DNA of 64,000 nt from Psilocybe azurescens (Eukaryota > Basidiomycota > Agaricomycetes > Agaricales > Agrocybaceae): assembly GCA_023853785.1 (NCBI GenBank), contig JAJIRX010000880.1, positions 186,001-250,000 of the forward strand. The letters are read 5' to 3'. The notes beneath the pieces are model-generated. The model ran no database searches, was not told the origin of the DNA, and worked only from the letters and a program-made list of their open reading frames with translations. Every line of letters begins with the position of its first letter. The first letter of the stretch is position 1. Position numbers and translations under genes: made by a program. Below, in pieces: positions 37,859-49,033 of the stretch.

Positions 37859-38294
37859 GCCACCAGATTCTGAGGTTATTGTGCTGAAAAGCGTTGACTT
37901 CAACTATGGGAATGGCGGTACACATATTCTTCTGCCGTCGCGTTTGGAGGGGTACTTACGTGGCGTCATGATCAATGGTAGACTTTATAATTAGAGCGCT
38001 CGTCAAAATTGACAATAGGTGCACGTCATATAGTTCTGTTTTGAGGCACAGCTAGCCATGCTTTTGTGCACTCTGGGCAGTAGCACTGCATCTGGCTCGA
38101 GCTCTGAAGAATGAACATAGAAGTTTCCTGTAGATATTTACTGTGCCATCGTAATCTGAGTGTTGTTCTGATTATAGCTGACTGGTTGTAGCCAATTTTG
38201 GCCGCAGTCACGTCCTAGCCGGCGCTGGAACTTCGAGCCGACGATATATAGTTAATCGACACTTGACCTCCCACACCACTACCCGTCCCCCACA

Positions 38295-39973
38295 ATGGCC
38301 AACGAAGCTCCGTATCGTCCGTCTATCTTCCTATGCTGTATTCTAATTTTTGGAGCGGAGCTTGTATCATGGTCGAGTGCTTCTTTCCCAAACTCGCCTT
38401 CGTCTTCTCTCTAACGATCTATGGTCCAACTATCTACCTCGCTGTGCAATCCATTGTCCAGACAGCGCGGGAGTCACATACAGGCACTCAATACACTGCA
38501 ATAACAACTCGACGAGCCATCATTTTATTGTGTCTATGGTGTCTCCCGACTGGAACGCACCTATTTCTTTGGTGGAACTTCAGAACAGGATTATTAAATT
38601 TATTTCTTTTGCCCGTTTATCCAGCAACCATAGTGACTGTTGCGGTGATATACATTGTAACACGCTTTCTTCTACGCGGGAGAGCACAGCGACAATATGG
38701 AAGCATAGCGTTGCCGAACGACGAAGAATCTGGCAGCAGTGAGTCGTAAGTGCACGATTTCTATGCAGTAGATTTGAGGCTCAAGTTATTTTTAGTTCAA
38801 GAGATGAAGCCACACATAGAAGTCCGGTGGAGAGAGAAGATTCCTCAGTCATTTCTGACAGCCCAGCCATTGTGTCCAACACATACCAGCCGTCAAGTCT
38901 CCTCCTCATTTTTTCGATTATCCTTATCATAATCACAGCAGTGGCCGATATCCGGATCCTTCATTGGCTTTTTTATTTTCTTCTTTTTTCATACGAGCAT
39001 TCCGGTAATTCTTCTTCAACTCTACATTTTAAGTAGAAATGTGTGACATTTGGAGCAAACACCCAAGGAACATGGCGCGATCGCTGGCTTCACATTTGAG
39101 CTCACAATTATCTGGACTTGGACGAGATTCATGATTGCCGGCGGATACCAACACGAATCTTGTTCGGAGTGGGTTATTGTACTTCGGACTGCAGAATTGG
39201 CACTATTGATATATATGAGTGTACGATACACTCTCAGTCTATCAAAAGTCAAAAATCATCACAGAGAGTTTAATGATAGTGAAGCACCGTAAGTGCTAGG
39301 CTATTCTCATCTTACCCACACATTTGAACATCTCGTTTCTGCAGCGGTAACATCGCGCAAAGCAACGTACCCGCACTGTGTGTCATGCATCTACTTAATC
39401 CTCTACAGCGCCCAGCTAACCGATACTCACTCTAGCACAGAAGGAGATGCGGCCTATCTCGAGAACACAATACTAAATCCGTCAGAAAAGGCTTATTACC
39501 ATCCTTCGAGCTTCCTCTTCGCTCTCGTTATCATTCTTTCAGGAGTCTGCATTTATATTGAAGTTCCCAAGGAGGCCTTTGTTGGTATTCCTATGACCGT
39601 GCTTGCATATATTCCGACGATTGTGATCTACACGATTTTCATGATCCAGTCCATACGTCAGCTTCCCAACACAGATCTTCTCAAGCGCAGCATTCGGACC
39701 ACTGAGCTATCCATTCACCTTGCAATAATCTGGATCTTTACTCAGATTTTTTATTTGACGGGCTGGTCAAGCAGCGTGTACGGTGGTCGAGAGAAAACGA
39801 TCATGAACCCATATATTCGATGGCCGGCAGTCGCGGTGGTGGTGTATATTGCTGGGAGACTCGTTGCAGACGGGAATGGGAAAGAAAAGGTGGAAGAGAG
39901 GCTAGAAAGTGAAATTACATCCCCCATAGACGGCCCAGACCTTAATGTTACCGCGGAAGAACGAGGAGCATGA
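38295..39973 (+). CDS. Membrane protein with three repeated four-span units, copy 1 (frame breaks)
   Basis: The protein starts MANEAPYRPSIFL. It can be read as three successive units of about 120-150 residues, each with four hydrophobic helices, separated by polar linkers and introns: unit 1 to 38747, unit 2 about 38790-39292, unit 3 about 39436-39973. Each unit begins with (Y/F)xPS (YRPS, YQPS, YHPS). TM2 is often IPTI-like (LAYIPTIVIYTIF), a polar E precedes IIW in TM3 (FELTIIW, LAIIW), and TM4 ends YIAxR. Lesions: T-run 38347-38351 (one T short), T-run 38984-38989 (one T extra), and an in-frame TGA at 39044-39046 within unit 2. Copy 2 is unbroken. Family not recognised; transporter or receptor role is unknown. 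Confidence 0.65.
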
Positions 39974-40480
39974 ATGATGTTTTTGGTCAGTGGAATGCAA
40001 TCGAAAATCTCTGTTAGATCTGAATGGTTCTGAAGGTATGTATATTAGGCATAGCAGAGAGAGATCTCAACCAGACTGTAGACACCGATATTGTTGCCAT
40101 AGGCCTTACTGAACAGCCTCCCCGTTGCTTCCAGTAGATGTATCGAACGGTCTGTGCGCAGCTAACTGTAAACATAGTAGGTTTGACCAATTCTCTTGAC
40201 AACAAAAAAACAATAGCGGTGGATACTAGGTCGAGAAACTGAATCATGCAGGGTGTTGACTCACTACAAGGTGGAAATGTGTCGAGATTCATTGACACAA
40301 CTGATCCGTAGTAATTGCGCTCCACTTTTAGAAAGGCAGATTTGCACTCAAGCAGCCGTTCTTCCCCGGTGGATATTTGCCGAGCAAACAGGTATCAATA
40401 TTTTGAAGCTCCGTTTCACGGAGAGGCTAGCGGCATCCGGCGGCCCGGAGTAAAAGGCTTGCTCCAGAGAGCCTAATCCA

Positions 40481-40530
40481 TGAGGAGAGTCCGCCGCAAC
40501 CTGTCCGCCAAACTGTCCGGTGGACTCTGG
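40481..40530. repeat. Short dispersed repeat (copy 1)
   Basis: GAGAGTCCGCCGC, then CTGTCCGCC and ACTGTCC at close spacing. The same words in the same order occur at 61989-62025. Internal CTGTCC is itself repeated. Could be the end of a small mobile element; too short to classify. Confidence 0.5.
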
Positions 40531-40937
40531 GTACACATGATGTGACGAGGTGGTGACTCATCGCCATGTATTGTTCCGTGCCCTCGCTTGCTCCGAACCT
40601 AGAGCAAATCGGAGTTGATTCGAGGTTCACAATTCAAAACACCAGGTTGGATCTCCGCATCAATACGGATGATTGCGGCAGAATCCTTTTCAAACCTTCA
40701 AGCCCGGTCAACCACCACAAGTCAACACGCATGGTTCGTTTCGCATACGTACCATATTGTGTCATTTCTGCAATCAAATACATATCTTTAATACTCGTCT
40801 AGACCCAATTCTTATTTATATCACACGGCGGCCACTGATGCCAAGGATATTCAAAAATGTCGTGGACGTTCACCATTCAACAAACCTTGTGACTGACAGC
40901 TTGAACACTCCTTCCCCTCTGCCTTTCCGACTTCCTG

Positions 40938-42541
40938 ATGGACTCCTCACCGGAACGTATCACGGGCAGCTCTTCTTTCGGCTATCGACCGTCGATACTC
41001 TTATGCTATACCTTGGTTTTCTGGAATGCGAACTGTCTCTTCATTGAGGTCACCACCCTGACGTACTTGCCCTTAATCTACGGCTTCACAACATATGCAC
41101 CCACGTTCTACTTCGCATTACAGTCCATTAAAGCTCATGCTCGGGGATATTATTCCGAGCCTGAGTCCTCCAGAACTTCGTTGAGATGGGCCATCATTCT
41201 GGCGTGCATATGGTGTCTGACTATGGCAACCCATGTCTACTTTTGGTGGTCTGCAACGATGTGGGCAGATATGCTCACAGGCCCACTGTATGCAGGATGT
41301 CAGCCGACATTTATCATGATCTATATTGCTGCACGATGTTTGCTACATGGACGAAGAAATCGGCCCATTATTAGCTTGGGCAACGATGAAGAGCTTGCGC
41401 CGTAGGTCACCGTTTCGTCTTGCATTTGTATTTTAAGTACTTATTAAGTACTTATTGTCAGGGAAGAGACTATACGCAATGACTCTCCCGTGCCTACTCA
41501 CCGAGGGGATGTACCAGAGGCCAGCCAAGCCACTGTCTTCGAACCATATCATCCCTCGCTATTCCTCTTATTCGTTTCAATTGCTTTGACCGTGTCCACA
41601 GCAGTGATAGACTCTCTAAAAAACGATATATATCGCGGTAACTCTATCGTGGTAGCTTCTGTATTGCAGGCCTGCATATCCATAGTATCCCTCCAACTCT
41701 ACATCATGTTTCGAGTCATACGACAAAAAGACATCGCTGAGGACTTCAGTGCGATAGCTGACCTCATATTCGAGCTTACAATCATTTGGCTATCGACAAG
41801 AGTCATTATCATTGCTCCTGACCTGGTACAAGGGAAATATACCTGGTGGTCGGCTTTAGGTGCCGTCGAGACTTGTTTGCTGCTATATTTTAGCGTGCAG
41901 TATGCTCTCAGACTTTCAAAGCGCTCAAAATACATCAGAACAATTGATAATGAGTCAATACCGTGCGTGTCTTCTTCCACATTCACCTTCCACATTCACT
42001 CTCCCCATGCTTACATACATTTCAAATGATCGTACAGAGAAGATACAACCGGTATATCCGCAATCAGTCCCGAATCCCTGGATGAGGAGGCTGCAGAGAC
42101 CCCAACTATACCCGTATTCCAACCTCCCATCTACCTCCTCGCTGCATGCATTGTTATCAGCATATTCTGCATACGCCTTTGGGTCTTACAACGCTTCTTC
42201 GTATTGGATTCCCCCTTGATCGTCCTTGCCTACATTCCGACCATTATTATTTATACGTATTCAATATTCCAGACCAAACGTCCTTCCTGTGCAGACGGCC
42301 GTCGATATGTCAAGGCGGCTGAATGGTCAGTTGGGCTTTCGGTAGTCTGGACTGCTACCTATGCACCCAATGTTATGGTGTGGTGGCGTATGACGGGAGC
42401 ATATTGGAGGTGGTTGCCGTTTTGTGGGGTGATATACATCGCAGTAAAGTACATTCGAGATGTTGACGCGAGGGCAAGTCAGAGAAGAGGTGTTAGTCTA
42501 CCCCCAGATGATTCAGAGGTGGATGTGGCGCCTTCTTCTTG
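40938..42541 (+). CDS. Membrane protein with three repeated four-span units, copy 2
   Basis: Intact paralogue of the gene at 38295-39973. Exons 40938-41404, about 41461-41962 and 42038-42541 correspond one-to-one to three four-helix units. Unit starts are YRPSILLCYTLVFW, YHPSLFLLFVSIAL and FQPPIYLLAACIVIS. The polar-E/IIW or IIL motif recurs (WAIILACIWC; FELTIIWLSTR; EWSVGLSVVWT), as does YIAxR/YIAVKY at unit ends. Linkers are acidic and Pro/Ser-rich (SLGNDEELAP; DSPVPTHRGDVPE). The tail DSEVDVAPSS is cytosolic-looking. About 12 membrane helices in all. Introns sit at unit boundaries, suggesting growth by duplication of one exon-encoded module. No known family recognised. Confidence 0.7.
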
Positions 42542-42746
42542 ATCTCCATAAATGACCTCGATGCTCGGCGTTGCAGAATAAACTTCCAATTAACCGGCTT
42601 GATGCATCCTCAGAAACTTAGCTTCTAAGCATGTTTCGGAGCTCCAAATCAAAAATTATATTCCACTTGCTAATAGAAAACGTAGACTCAGAAGACTGCA
42701 ATCAACTGCTCCGAGTCTCACAATGATACATTTTAACATCAGTATC

Positions 42747-43618
42747 CTAGTAGCAATTTCTATCACGGCGATCGCAGTGGTACCGTTTCTCGAGCGGTCT
42801 TTTCTTGGGATTCGAGGCATCTGCCGCTGATTATCATGTCGAATGTTAGTTCAATATCTACCTCATTTTAAACGAGAATTTAGTGCATACCAGCATTGCT
42901 CTTTGGAGGCGGGAGGTCGCCATAAAGCGATGGTGGAGGTGCCCCCTTAGGGGGTGGGAGATTAGCATAGAGACCCTGCACCGGGGAGGGCTTCTCTTTG
43001 TGCTCTGTAGGACCTTCCACCTTTTGCTTCTTCCCCGGATTCGAGGCCGCTGCCGCGTTCGCAGCTATTATCAATGTTAATCACCATGCATGTCGGTCAC
43101 ATTTACTAATGAACATACCGATGTGATCCTTCAAGCTCTCTAGATGCTCAGGAGATAATTTAGCTGGTAGTCCAGGGGTACCGGGAGGAAGCTCTTTCAC
43201 GGGCTTCAGATGTTCTTGGTGCACCTGCATAGGAGGTCCCACATCGATAAGTGAAGGACCATGCGGATTCTGCTCGGTGATGCCGAGCTTTTGAAGCCTG
43301 CTCGGTATGCTTAGTGCCGGGGATGGAGTGTCCAACTCGTGCAACGCTGACAACGTGAGCGTCATCGTGCGCAACAACGACGGCAGGATGAGGTTTGTTT
43401 GGAGCGCCGCCGCCCTTGATAGGTGGGCCGAGGAAGTCTTTGGATTTGACAATGACGACATCCCCGGGGTTTGCGGCTGCGGCTGGCTTTGCGGCGGCTG
43501 GCGGAGGAGGCTTTGCAGCAGGGGCAGGGGCGGGGACAGGATGGTCCTTTCCGGGTATAGGAGCGGCGAAGGCGGAGCTGGCGAGGGTGCAGACTACAAG
43601 GAGGAGACTGAAATGCAT
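42747..43618 (-). CDS. Secreted proline-rich family, member C (one-base frame break)
   Basis: Signal peptide MHFSLLLVVCTLASSAFA, then APIPGKDHP and a Pro/Ala linker. Core NPGDVVIVKSKDFLGPP, NKPHPAVVVAHDDAHVVSVARVGHSIPGTKH, then after a shift at T-run 43289-43292 (one base extra) KLGITEQNPHGPS, DVGPPMQVHQEHLKPV and SPEHLESLKDHIG. Exon 2 (about 43066-42890) reads AANAAAASNPGKKQKVEG and two repeats, QGLYANLPPPK and SLYGDLPPPK. Exon 3 encodes NPKKRPLEKRYHCDRRD and ends NCY at 42747. Both introns have good GT and AG signals. Of the three members this is the closest to intact. The basic KKQKVE and PKKRPLEKR elements look like nuclear-localisation motifs, unexpected on a secreted protein. Confidence 0.75.
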
Positions 43619-43725
43619 TGTGGTGATGAATCTCTGGAATCTATGTCAGTAATGAGTAGAAATATTGACATATTCCATCTCTGAAACGACTTACTGGAAT
43701 GTACACTATTCTGCTAATTTGACTT

Positions 43726-43835
43726 CTATTGAGCGCAGCTCAGAAGGAGTAGGTGTATTGTTGAGTGGGAGTAATCGAGGTAAGAGACCAGCCCTTGGAA
43801 GGTTAGCCAGGTCTTCACCTTGCTTTTATACATGA
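43726..43835 (-). promoter_or_regulatory. Proximal promoter of secreted member C
   Basis: Minus strand: TGTATAAAAGCAAGGTG (about 43818-43833), then GGGCTGGTCTCTTAC, then CTCCTTCTGAGCTGCGCTC and AATAGAAGTCAAAT. The order and words match the region upstream of member A. Confidence 0.6.
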
Positions 43836-43849
43836 TTAGATGCAGGTAA

Positions 43850-44897
43850 AAGGAGAGCATTCCGTCTTTCAACGACATGCGTATATCCGAATACCTGTTT
43901 TCCGCAAGCCATCGGGGGAGAGAATTATAATACTAATTTTAGAAACGTCGCTCGCCGCAATTGCTGGCTCAGGCTTCAGAAACAAGGGCATGACATCGTT
44001 CCTGTTTGGCCCCTACATTGAGGTTCCTGTCTTTCAGCCGCAAATGCATTCTCGGATACCCAATAACCGACAAATGGGCCACTATGCCAGTTTGCAAACG
44101 AGATGCAGGCAAGTAGTAGCTATGTAAAAAGGGTAGACCGTCAGGCAGAAAGTAAATAATGAATTGTTCAAGCAATACATACTTATGTTGTACACCCAGC
44201 GCTAAAAGCTTTGATAACTCTGCGTTATCTCACCGAACTCATTCATTGTGGACTGCTATGTCCTTGCGATACCGCAATATACCAAGTATAGCTTATGCAC
44301 TGTCAATAGTCCGGTAATACTGAACGGTACATGGACTTTACCACACTGTGTCCGGAGTTACGCAATTCGTCAATGCGATGAAAGTTGATGAAACTGTTCT
44401 GAGTAGCCTCAGAGGTTATAGGAGACAGGAAGTCAGGCCCGTCTGTACCACAGGATTTACACCCGCCTTTAATGGCGAGGCGACTTCGTTCGGGTCAGGT
44501 CAAAGGTTAACCTTGGCCTACCGGATGGACCAAAGACTGAAAGTTTGCGAGTTTGCTGAATGAAATTTGGGTCGCCGAGAGACCACAAAATCCCATAGAA
44601 TCCTCACAATTTAATTTATGAGGTAGTACTTTGTCCAATCACAGTTAAGTGGAACTGTGGAAGCACAATGGAGGTTGAAGTTAAGGTGAGCATCACCCCT
44701 CCTCATCCGAAACAAAGAAGACGGCGCGTGACTGATGTGACAGACCGTGACCTCAACGTTCTTTTCGTGCTCAACATCACCACCGTCTCCCAGCCATTAT
44801 TACCCCTCAGCCGGACCCCGCAGGCTTTGTTCAGGTAGCCTGGTACCCATCTCAAAATATCTACAACTGAAGAAGGTCAAATCCTTTTGTATACATC
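43850..44897. other. Intergenic region between member C and SMD1
   Basis: About 1 kb; no protein block or RNA recognised. The proximal part serves as SMD1 promoter. Confidence 0.4.
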
Positions 44898-45572
44898 ATG
44901 AAGCTCGTTCGGTGAGTTCTGGAGCCCATCCAATCATTTTCGTCAGCTGTGGGAGGCAGAGGATGTTGTATCCTCGTGAACGTTGGTTTCAGAGAGGAAA
45001 TGGCGCATTCGACGTATAGAAGGATGCGGGGAGGAATCTGCGCGACGTTTTCATGTTCACATTTGTGAACATTTCGCTGGACTATGATCGCACAACGTCA
45101 ATTCATCTTGAAACAATGCATACTGATTCGCGATTTTGGCCAGGTTTTTGATGAAGCTGAACAACGAAACAGTGACAATAGAGCTGAAAAATGGATCTGT
45201 TGTGCACGGCACTATCACTGGTACGTATGACGGCCGTTTCGCGTGCCTTTTTCTGTGCTGATGACTCGCTCGCCTACTTGCGCCGCAGGTGTCGATATGC
45301 AGATGAACACGTATCTGAAAACAGTGAAGATGACCACCCGTAATCGAGACCCTGTCTCTCTAGATTCGCTATCCATTCGCGGAAACAACGTCCGATACTT
45401 CATCCTTCCTGATGCTCTTCCCCTTGACACGCTTCTCGTCGATGATGCTCCCAAGCCCAAAGGACGGAAAAAGGACGATATCAGAGGCCGCGGGAGAGGA
45501 CGCGGTGTCCCAGATCGTGGTCGAGGACGTGGTGGCCCCAGAGGTGGACGTGGAAGAGGACGAGGATTTTGA
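44898..45572 (+). CDS. SMD1: Small nuclear ribonucleoprotein Sm D1
   Basis: Core Sm-ring protein of spliceosomal U1, U2, U4 and U5 snRNPs. Exons 44898-44911, 45144-45220 and 45289-45572 join in phase. The protein starts [22 protein letters not shown] (Sm1 motif), then [44 protein letters not shown] (Sm2 motif), [10 protein letters not shown]. The C-terminal RG-rich tail ([18 protein letters not shown]) is the substrate of symmetric arginine dimethylation in the family. Length about 124 aa, normal for SmD1. No lesion. The 14-nt first exon explains why simple ORF calls miss the start. Confidence 0.97.
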
Positions 45573-47705
45573 TCTACCCCAATACCGGGCGATGGTGATT
45601 TCCTGCTATCAATGGGTGGTTGCGGCAGACTGCCATTTTCGACAAGTTTGTTCGAGCGGGAGATGTAAAAATAAGATGGGCTGGACCATGGACGTTGGAT
45701 TGTTTTCTTCGAGGAGCCTTACGATACCGAGCTCAGTCATGAAACTTGCGTGTAGTCCTACTCCTCCGTGCGATTCCACATTCAAGGTCTCGCACTGACT
45801 GTCATCTGCTAATTTGTTTGTCTGTTTGTCTTCTAATCATGATCTTGTAGTTTGTATGTTTTGCCAGACTCTGTAAGATGAAGGATGGTCCTGTCTAACA
45901 CCAAATCTTCCCTCGTCAACTTGAAGAAAGAAGGTATTAGGTAAGCTGTTTGAATCCTTCCAAGTTGACAATGGTTCTAATTATTCTTTCTCTTTGCAGT
46001 GTCGACAAGGGTTCTTCTCCCTACATTCACACCTGACCCTTTGAGATATGAAATATTTCGAGGCCGGCCGTTGATTTGTGCCATTCAAGCATTTCAGTTA
46101 TGATAGACTCGTGCTTCAAGGCGGCCTATCAGAATTTCCGACACTGAGCAAGAATTTGGGCCAAGCTCGAGATTTTAGCTTTCTCTAGAGTTCTGATAGT
46201 CTACTAATTGTTGCATTGCAGACAGAGTTGCAGAATTAACGGTCGACAGCGGTTGCGGTTCGATTTACTTACCTTTGCATTTCAGGACACAAAAGGACAG
46301 AAAGCTCTTCATCTTTCTCTCCACGCATCCCTTTACGTATATATACCATTTGGAACTTTCTAAAATGCTCTGACGACGAAAACAAAGGAGGTTCGTTTAT
46401 TCGTTTTATATGTATGTCCGATCTGCTGATATTCCATCAGGGCTTAAAAATCGCTCCGAATACGATCCAGCGTCTTAGCTTCCCGCTCGCCGGCGCTCAA
46501 GTCACATGTATGGGTTCGCAGACATACATACACCGTGCACATCGGCTGTAATAGAAGGCCTTCTGAAGTGTCCGGTCTGCAAGCGTCCTCAGTTTAATCC
46601 CCAAAGAACGACCATGATACCCATCGCAATCGTTTCTAGCGCTATACACGGACAGAACGCTTTCCGTATGTCGGTCGGTCTTATGCGATAGGCGTCTTGC
46701 CTATTCGCGGCCATACTCTGCTGCACTGCCTGGCCAGAGCGCATTGTTGTCGGCTGCCAGTCCCTATTTCCGGATCAACGGCATGTCTACACCTGTGAAC
46801 CCTTAAATTTATTGTTAGACGTACGTCGGGTTTCACGCTGGCAATATATCACAGTATATCACAAAGAATAGGCAAGACTGTGATTTATGCATGTTGGACT
46901 CCACTAGTCAGGTTGATTCAACTAGATTTTTGCCTTGAAGTTTGTGGGCTCTTCAAGCTTCAAGTCGAAAGTCGAGCCCTGATGGCCTTTGATTTCCACC
47001 GTGCGCGCACTTGATGATCATCGTTTACGTATGGAAGCCAGCCAGGGTTCTGAGGCGGTTCAAGGTGATATCCATTGTCAGTTTCATCCTGTTGCTACAA
47101 TGCACCTATGTATGGGTAGACTAAAGATATCTACGAGATAAGTCAGGATCATCATGTTTGAATTCATGCAGTATCACTGCTAGGGGAACCGGTCAGGCAC
47201 GCCTGAGATACTGAAGTATTTTTACGACTTCCGAAAGCAAAATGACAAACATCTCAAAGATAAAACTTCTGCGAAAGAAGAAAAGTTTGAAATCATAGGG
47301 TAGGGCGTCAACGCGTCACTTCTTCCAAGTATATTCAGCACATATGTGCGGTTATTTTCGAACCCCTCTGGTATTTTTTTCTAATGATTTGGCCATGAGT
47401 ATGAGCATACGCTGGTTGATCGTTTCATGGAGCTTGTCAGATCTTTTCAGGATTCCGTCCTATCAATTTTGATTAGAACTACCGATGCGTCTAGTGCCGG
47501 TTTCCCATGACAATCCCGAAAAGGCAGTGCTCATATGATCCAGGGATGGGAGATCATATAAAGTCCCAGGAACTTGCGGAATGGTTTCTCCAGCTGGTCT
47601 CATCCCCTTCATCTCACATAACAATTTCGCCTGGCGCGTTCTTGATTCCCTTCCTCCGATCTAATCAATTTACATTCAATCCTACATTTTATACCTCTAT
47701 TCAAA
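45573..47705. other. Gene-free stretch
   Basis: About 2.1 kb with no recognised protein, RNA or repeat; holds the SMD1 3' region and the promoter of the repeat-protein gene. Confidence 0.4.
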
Positions 47706-49033
47706 ATGGTCAGACTCGCTACTTCCATTGTTGCTGCTACCCTCCTTGTTGTCCCCGCTCTCGCTGCGACCCAGCAATTCGAGTATGTTCTCTTTTGGTT
47801 CTGACCAAAACATTTGTTTATGACCGAGTTCACAGGAGAGATGTATCTGAAAGCGATCTATACACTCGCAGCATCGTCGACGACGACATTGTCGTCACCA
47901 GAGAAGACCTGATCAATGTTTTCGGCCGCGATGTTGTTGTTGATCTTGAAGAGCGTGAGCCATTCGGACTTGGACTGCTCTTGTAAGGCGTTCTCTGCTC
48001 CTATTATCTTATACTCCTTCCTGAAATCGTTTCTGTCTGCTAATTAGCAAAGCCGTCAAAACTGGTGTTAAACTTGGAAAGAAAGCGCATGAGGCTCACC
48101 ACCATGTGCAGCACATCAGCGGCAACAACAACAACAACAACAACCACCGCCACAGGCGCGCCTTTGATGAGGAGGAGTTGTCAGCACGCGAATTCGTTGA
48201 AGACCTTGAGGAGCGTGAACCATTCGGACTTGGGCTGCTCTTGTAAGGCGCTCTCCGCTTTTATTTATATTATGCCCTTTTCTTACGTTGTTATTGCCTA
48301 TGTCAATCAGCAAAGCCGTCAAAACTGGCGTCAAGCTTGGAAAGAAAGCGCATGAGGCTCACCACCATGTGCAGCACATCAGTGGCAACAACAACAACAA
48401 CAATAACCACCGCCACAGGCGCGCCTTTGATGAGGAGGACTTGTCAGCACGCGAATTCGTTGACGACCTTGAGGAGCGTGAACCATTCGGACTTGGGTTG
48501 CTCTTGTAAGTCGTTCTCCGCTTCTTTTTAGCTTTATGCTCCTTACTGACGTTTGTTTTTGCGTGTGCTAATCAGCAAAGCCGTCAAAACTGGCGTTAAA
48601 CTAGGAAAGAAAGCGCATGAAGCTCACCACCATGTGCAGCACCTTAACAACAACAACAACAACAACAATAACCACCGCCACAGGCGTGACTTTGATGAGG
48701 AGCTGTCAGCACGCGAGTTTGACGAGGAGTTCGACTTGGCAAGCCGCGAGCTCGTCGACGACCTTGAGGAGCGCGAGCCATTTGGACTTGGGATGGCGTT
48801 GTAAGTCGTTCTTTGTTTGCTTCGCTTTTTGTACCCTTCCTGACGTCGACTCTTCTTTTTCTGTGCCAATTAGCAAACTCATCAAAGGTGGAGTGAAGGC
48901 TGCCCACAAGGCCCACGAAGCCCACGAGCATGTGCAGAATGCTCACGACAGCTACAACCAGCACCGCCACCACGGCCGTGAGTTCAATGAGGATGATCTT
49001 CTCGAGAGGGAATATTACGATGAGCTGGATTGA
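47706..49033 (+). CDS. Secreted repeat protein built by serial exon duplication; candidate peptide precursor
   Basis: Six exons (47706-47782, 47836-47982, 48048-48242, 48311-48505, 48576-48800, 48874-49033) give 332 aa without frame error. Signal peptide: MVRLATSIVAATLLVVPALA. All five introns are phase 2 and every internal exon length divides by three (147, 195, 195, 225). Each repeat reads EEREPFGLGLLF-KAVKTGVKLGKKAHEAHHHVQH, an Asn tract (from AAC repeats), HRHRR, and an acidic stretch with SARE. The first repeat carries only the second half and the last is degenerate (KLIKGGVKAAHKAHEAHEHV). The Lys/His-rich segment after PFGLG would form a cationic amphipathic helix. Dibasic KK and RR sites flank it, as in Kex2-processed fungal precursors. 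Family not recognised; function is inference. Confidence 0.8.
47836..48873 (+). repeat. Tandem exon-plus-intron repeat units within the secreted repeat gene
   Basis: Exons 3 and 4 are exactly 195 nt each and nearly identical. The introns are alike too: donors GTAAGGCG or GTAAGTCG, acceptors AATCAG/ATTAG, 65-73 bp. Unit length is about 265 bp. Duplication of whole exon-intron units is therefore the mechanism. Exon 5 carries a 30-nt in-frame addition. Confidence 0.85.

Noticed and set aside
47836..48873. CRISPR-like array suggested by regular repeats with spacers
   Set aside because: The repeats are coding exons and introns of one eukaryotic gene, about 265 bp each; CRISPR is not expected in a fungal nucleus.
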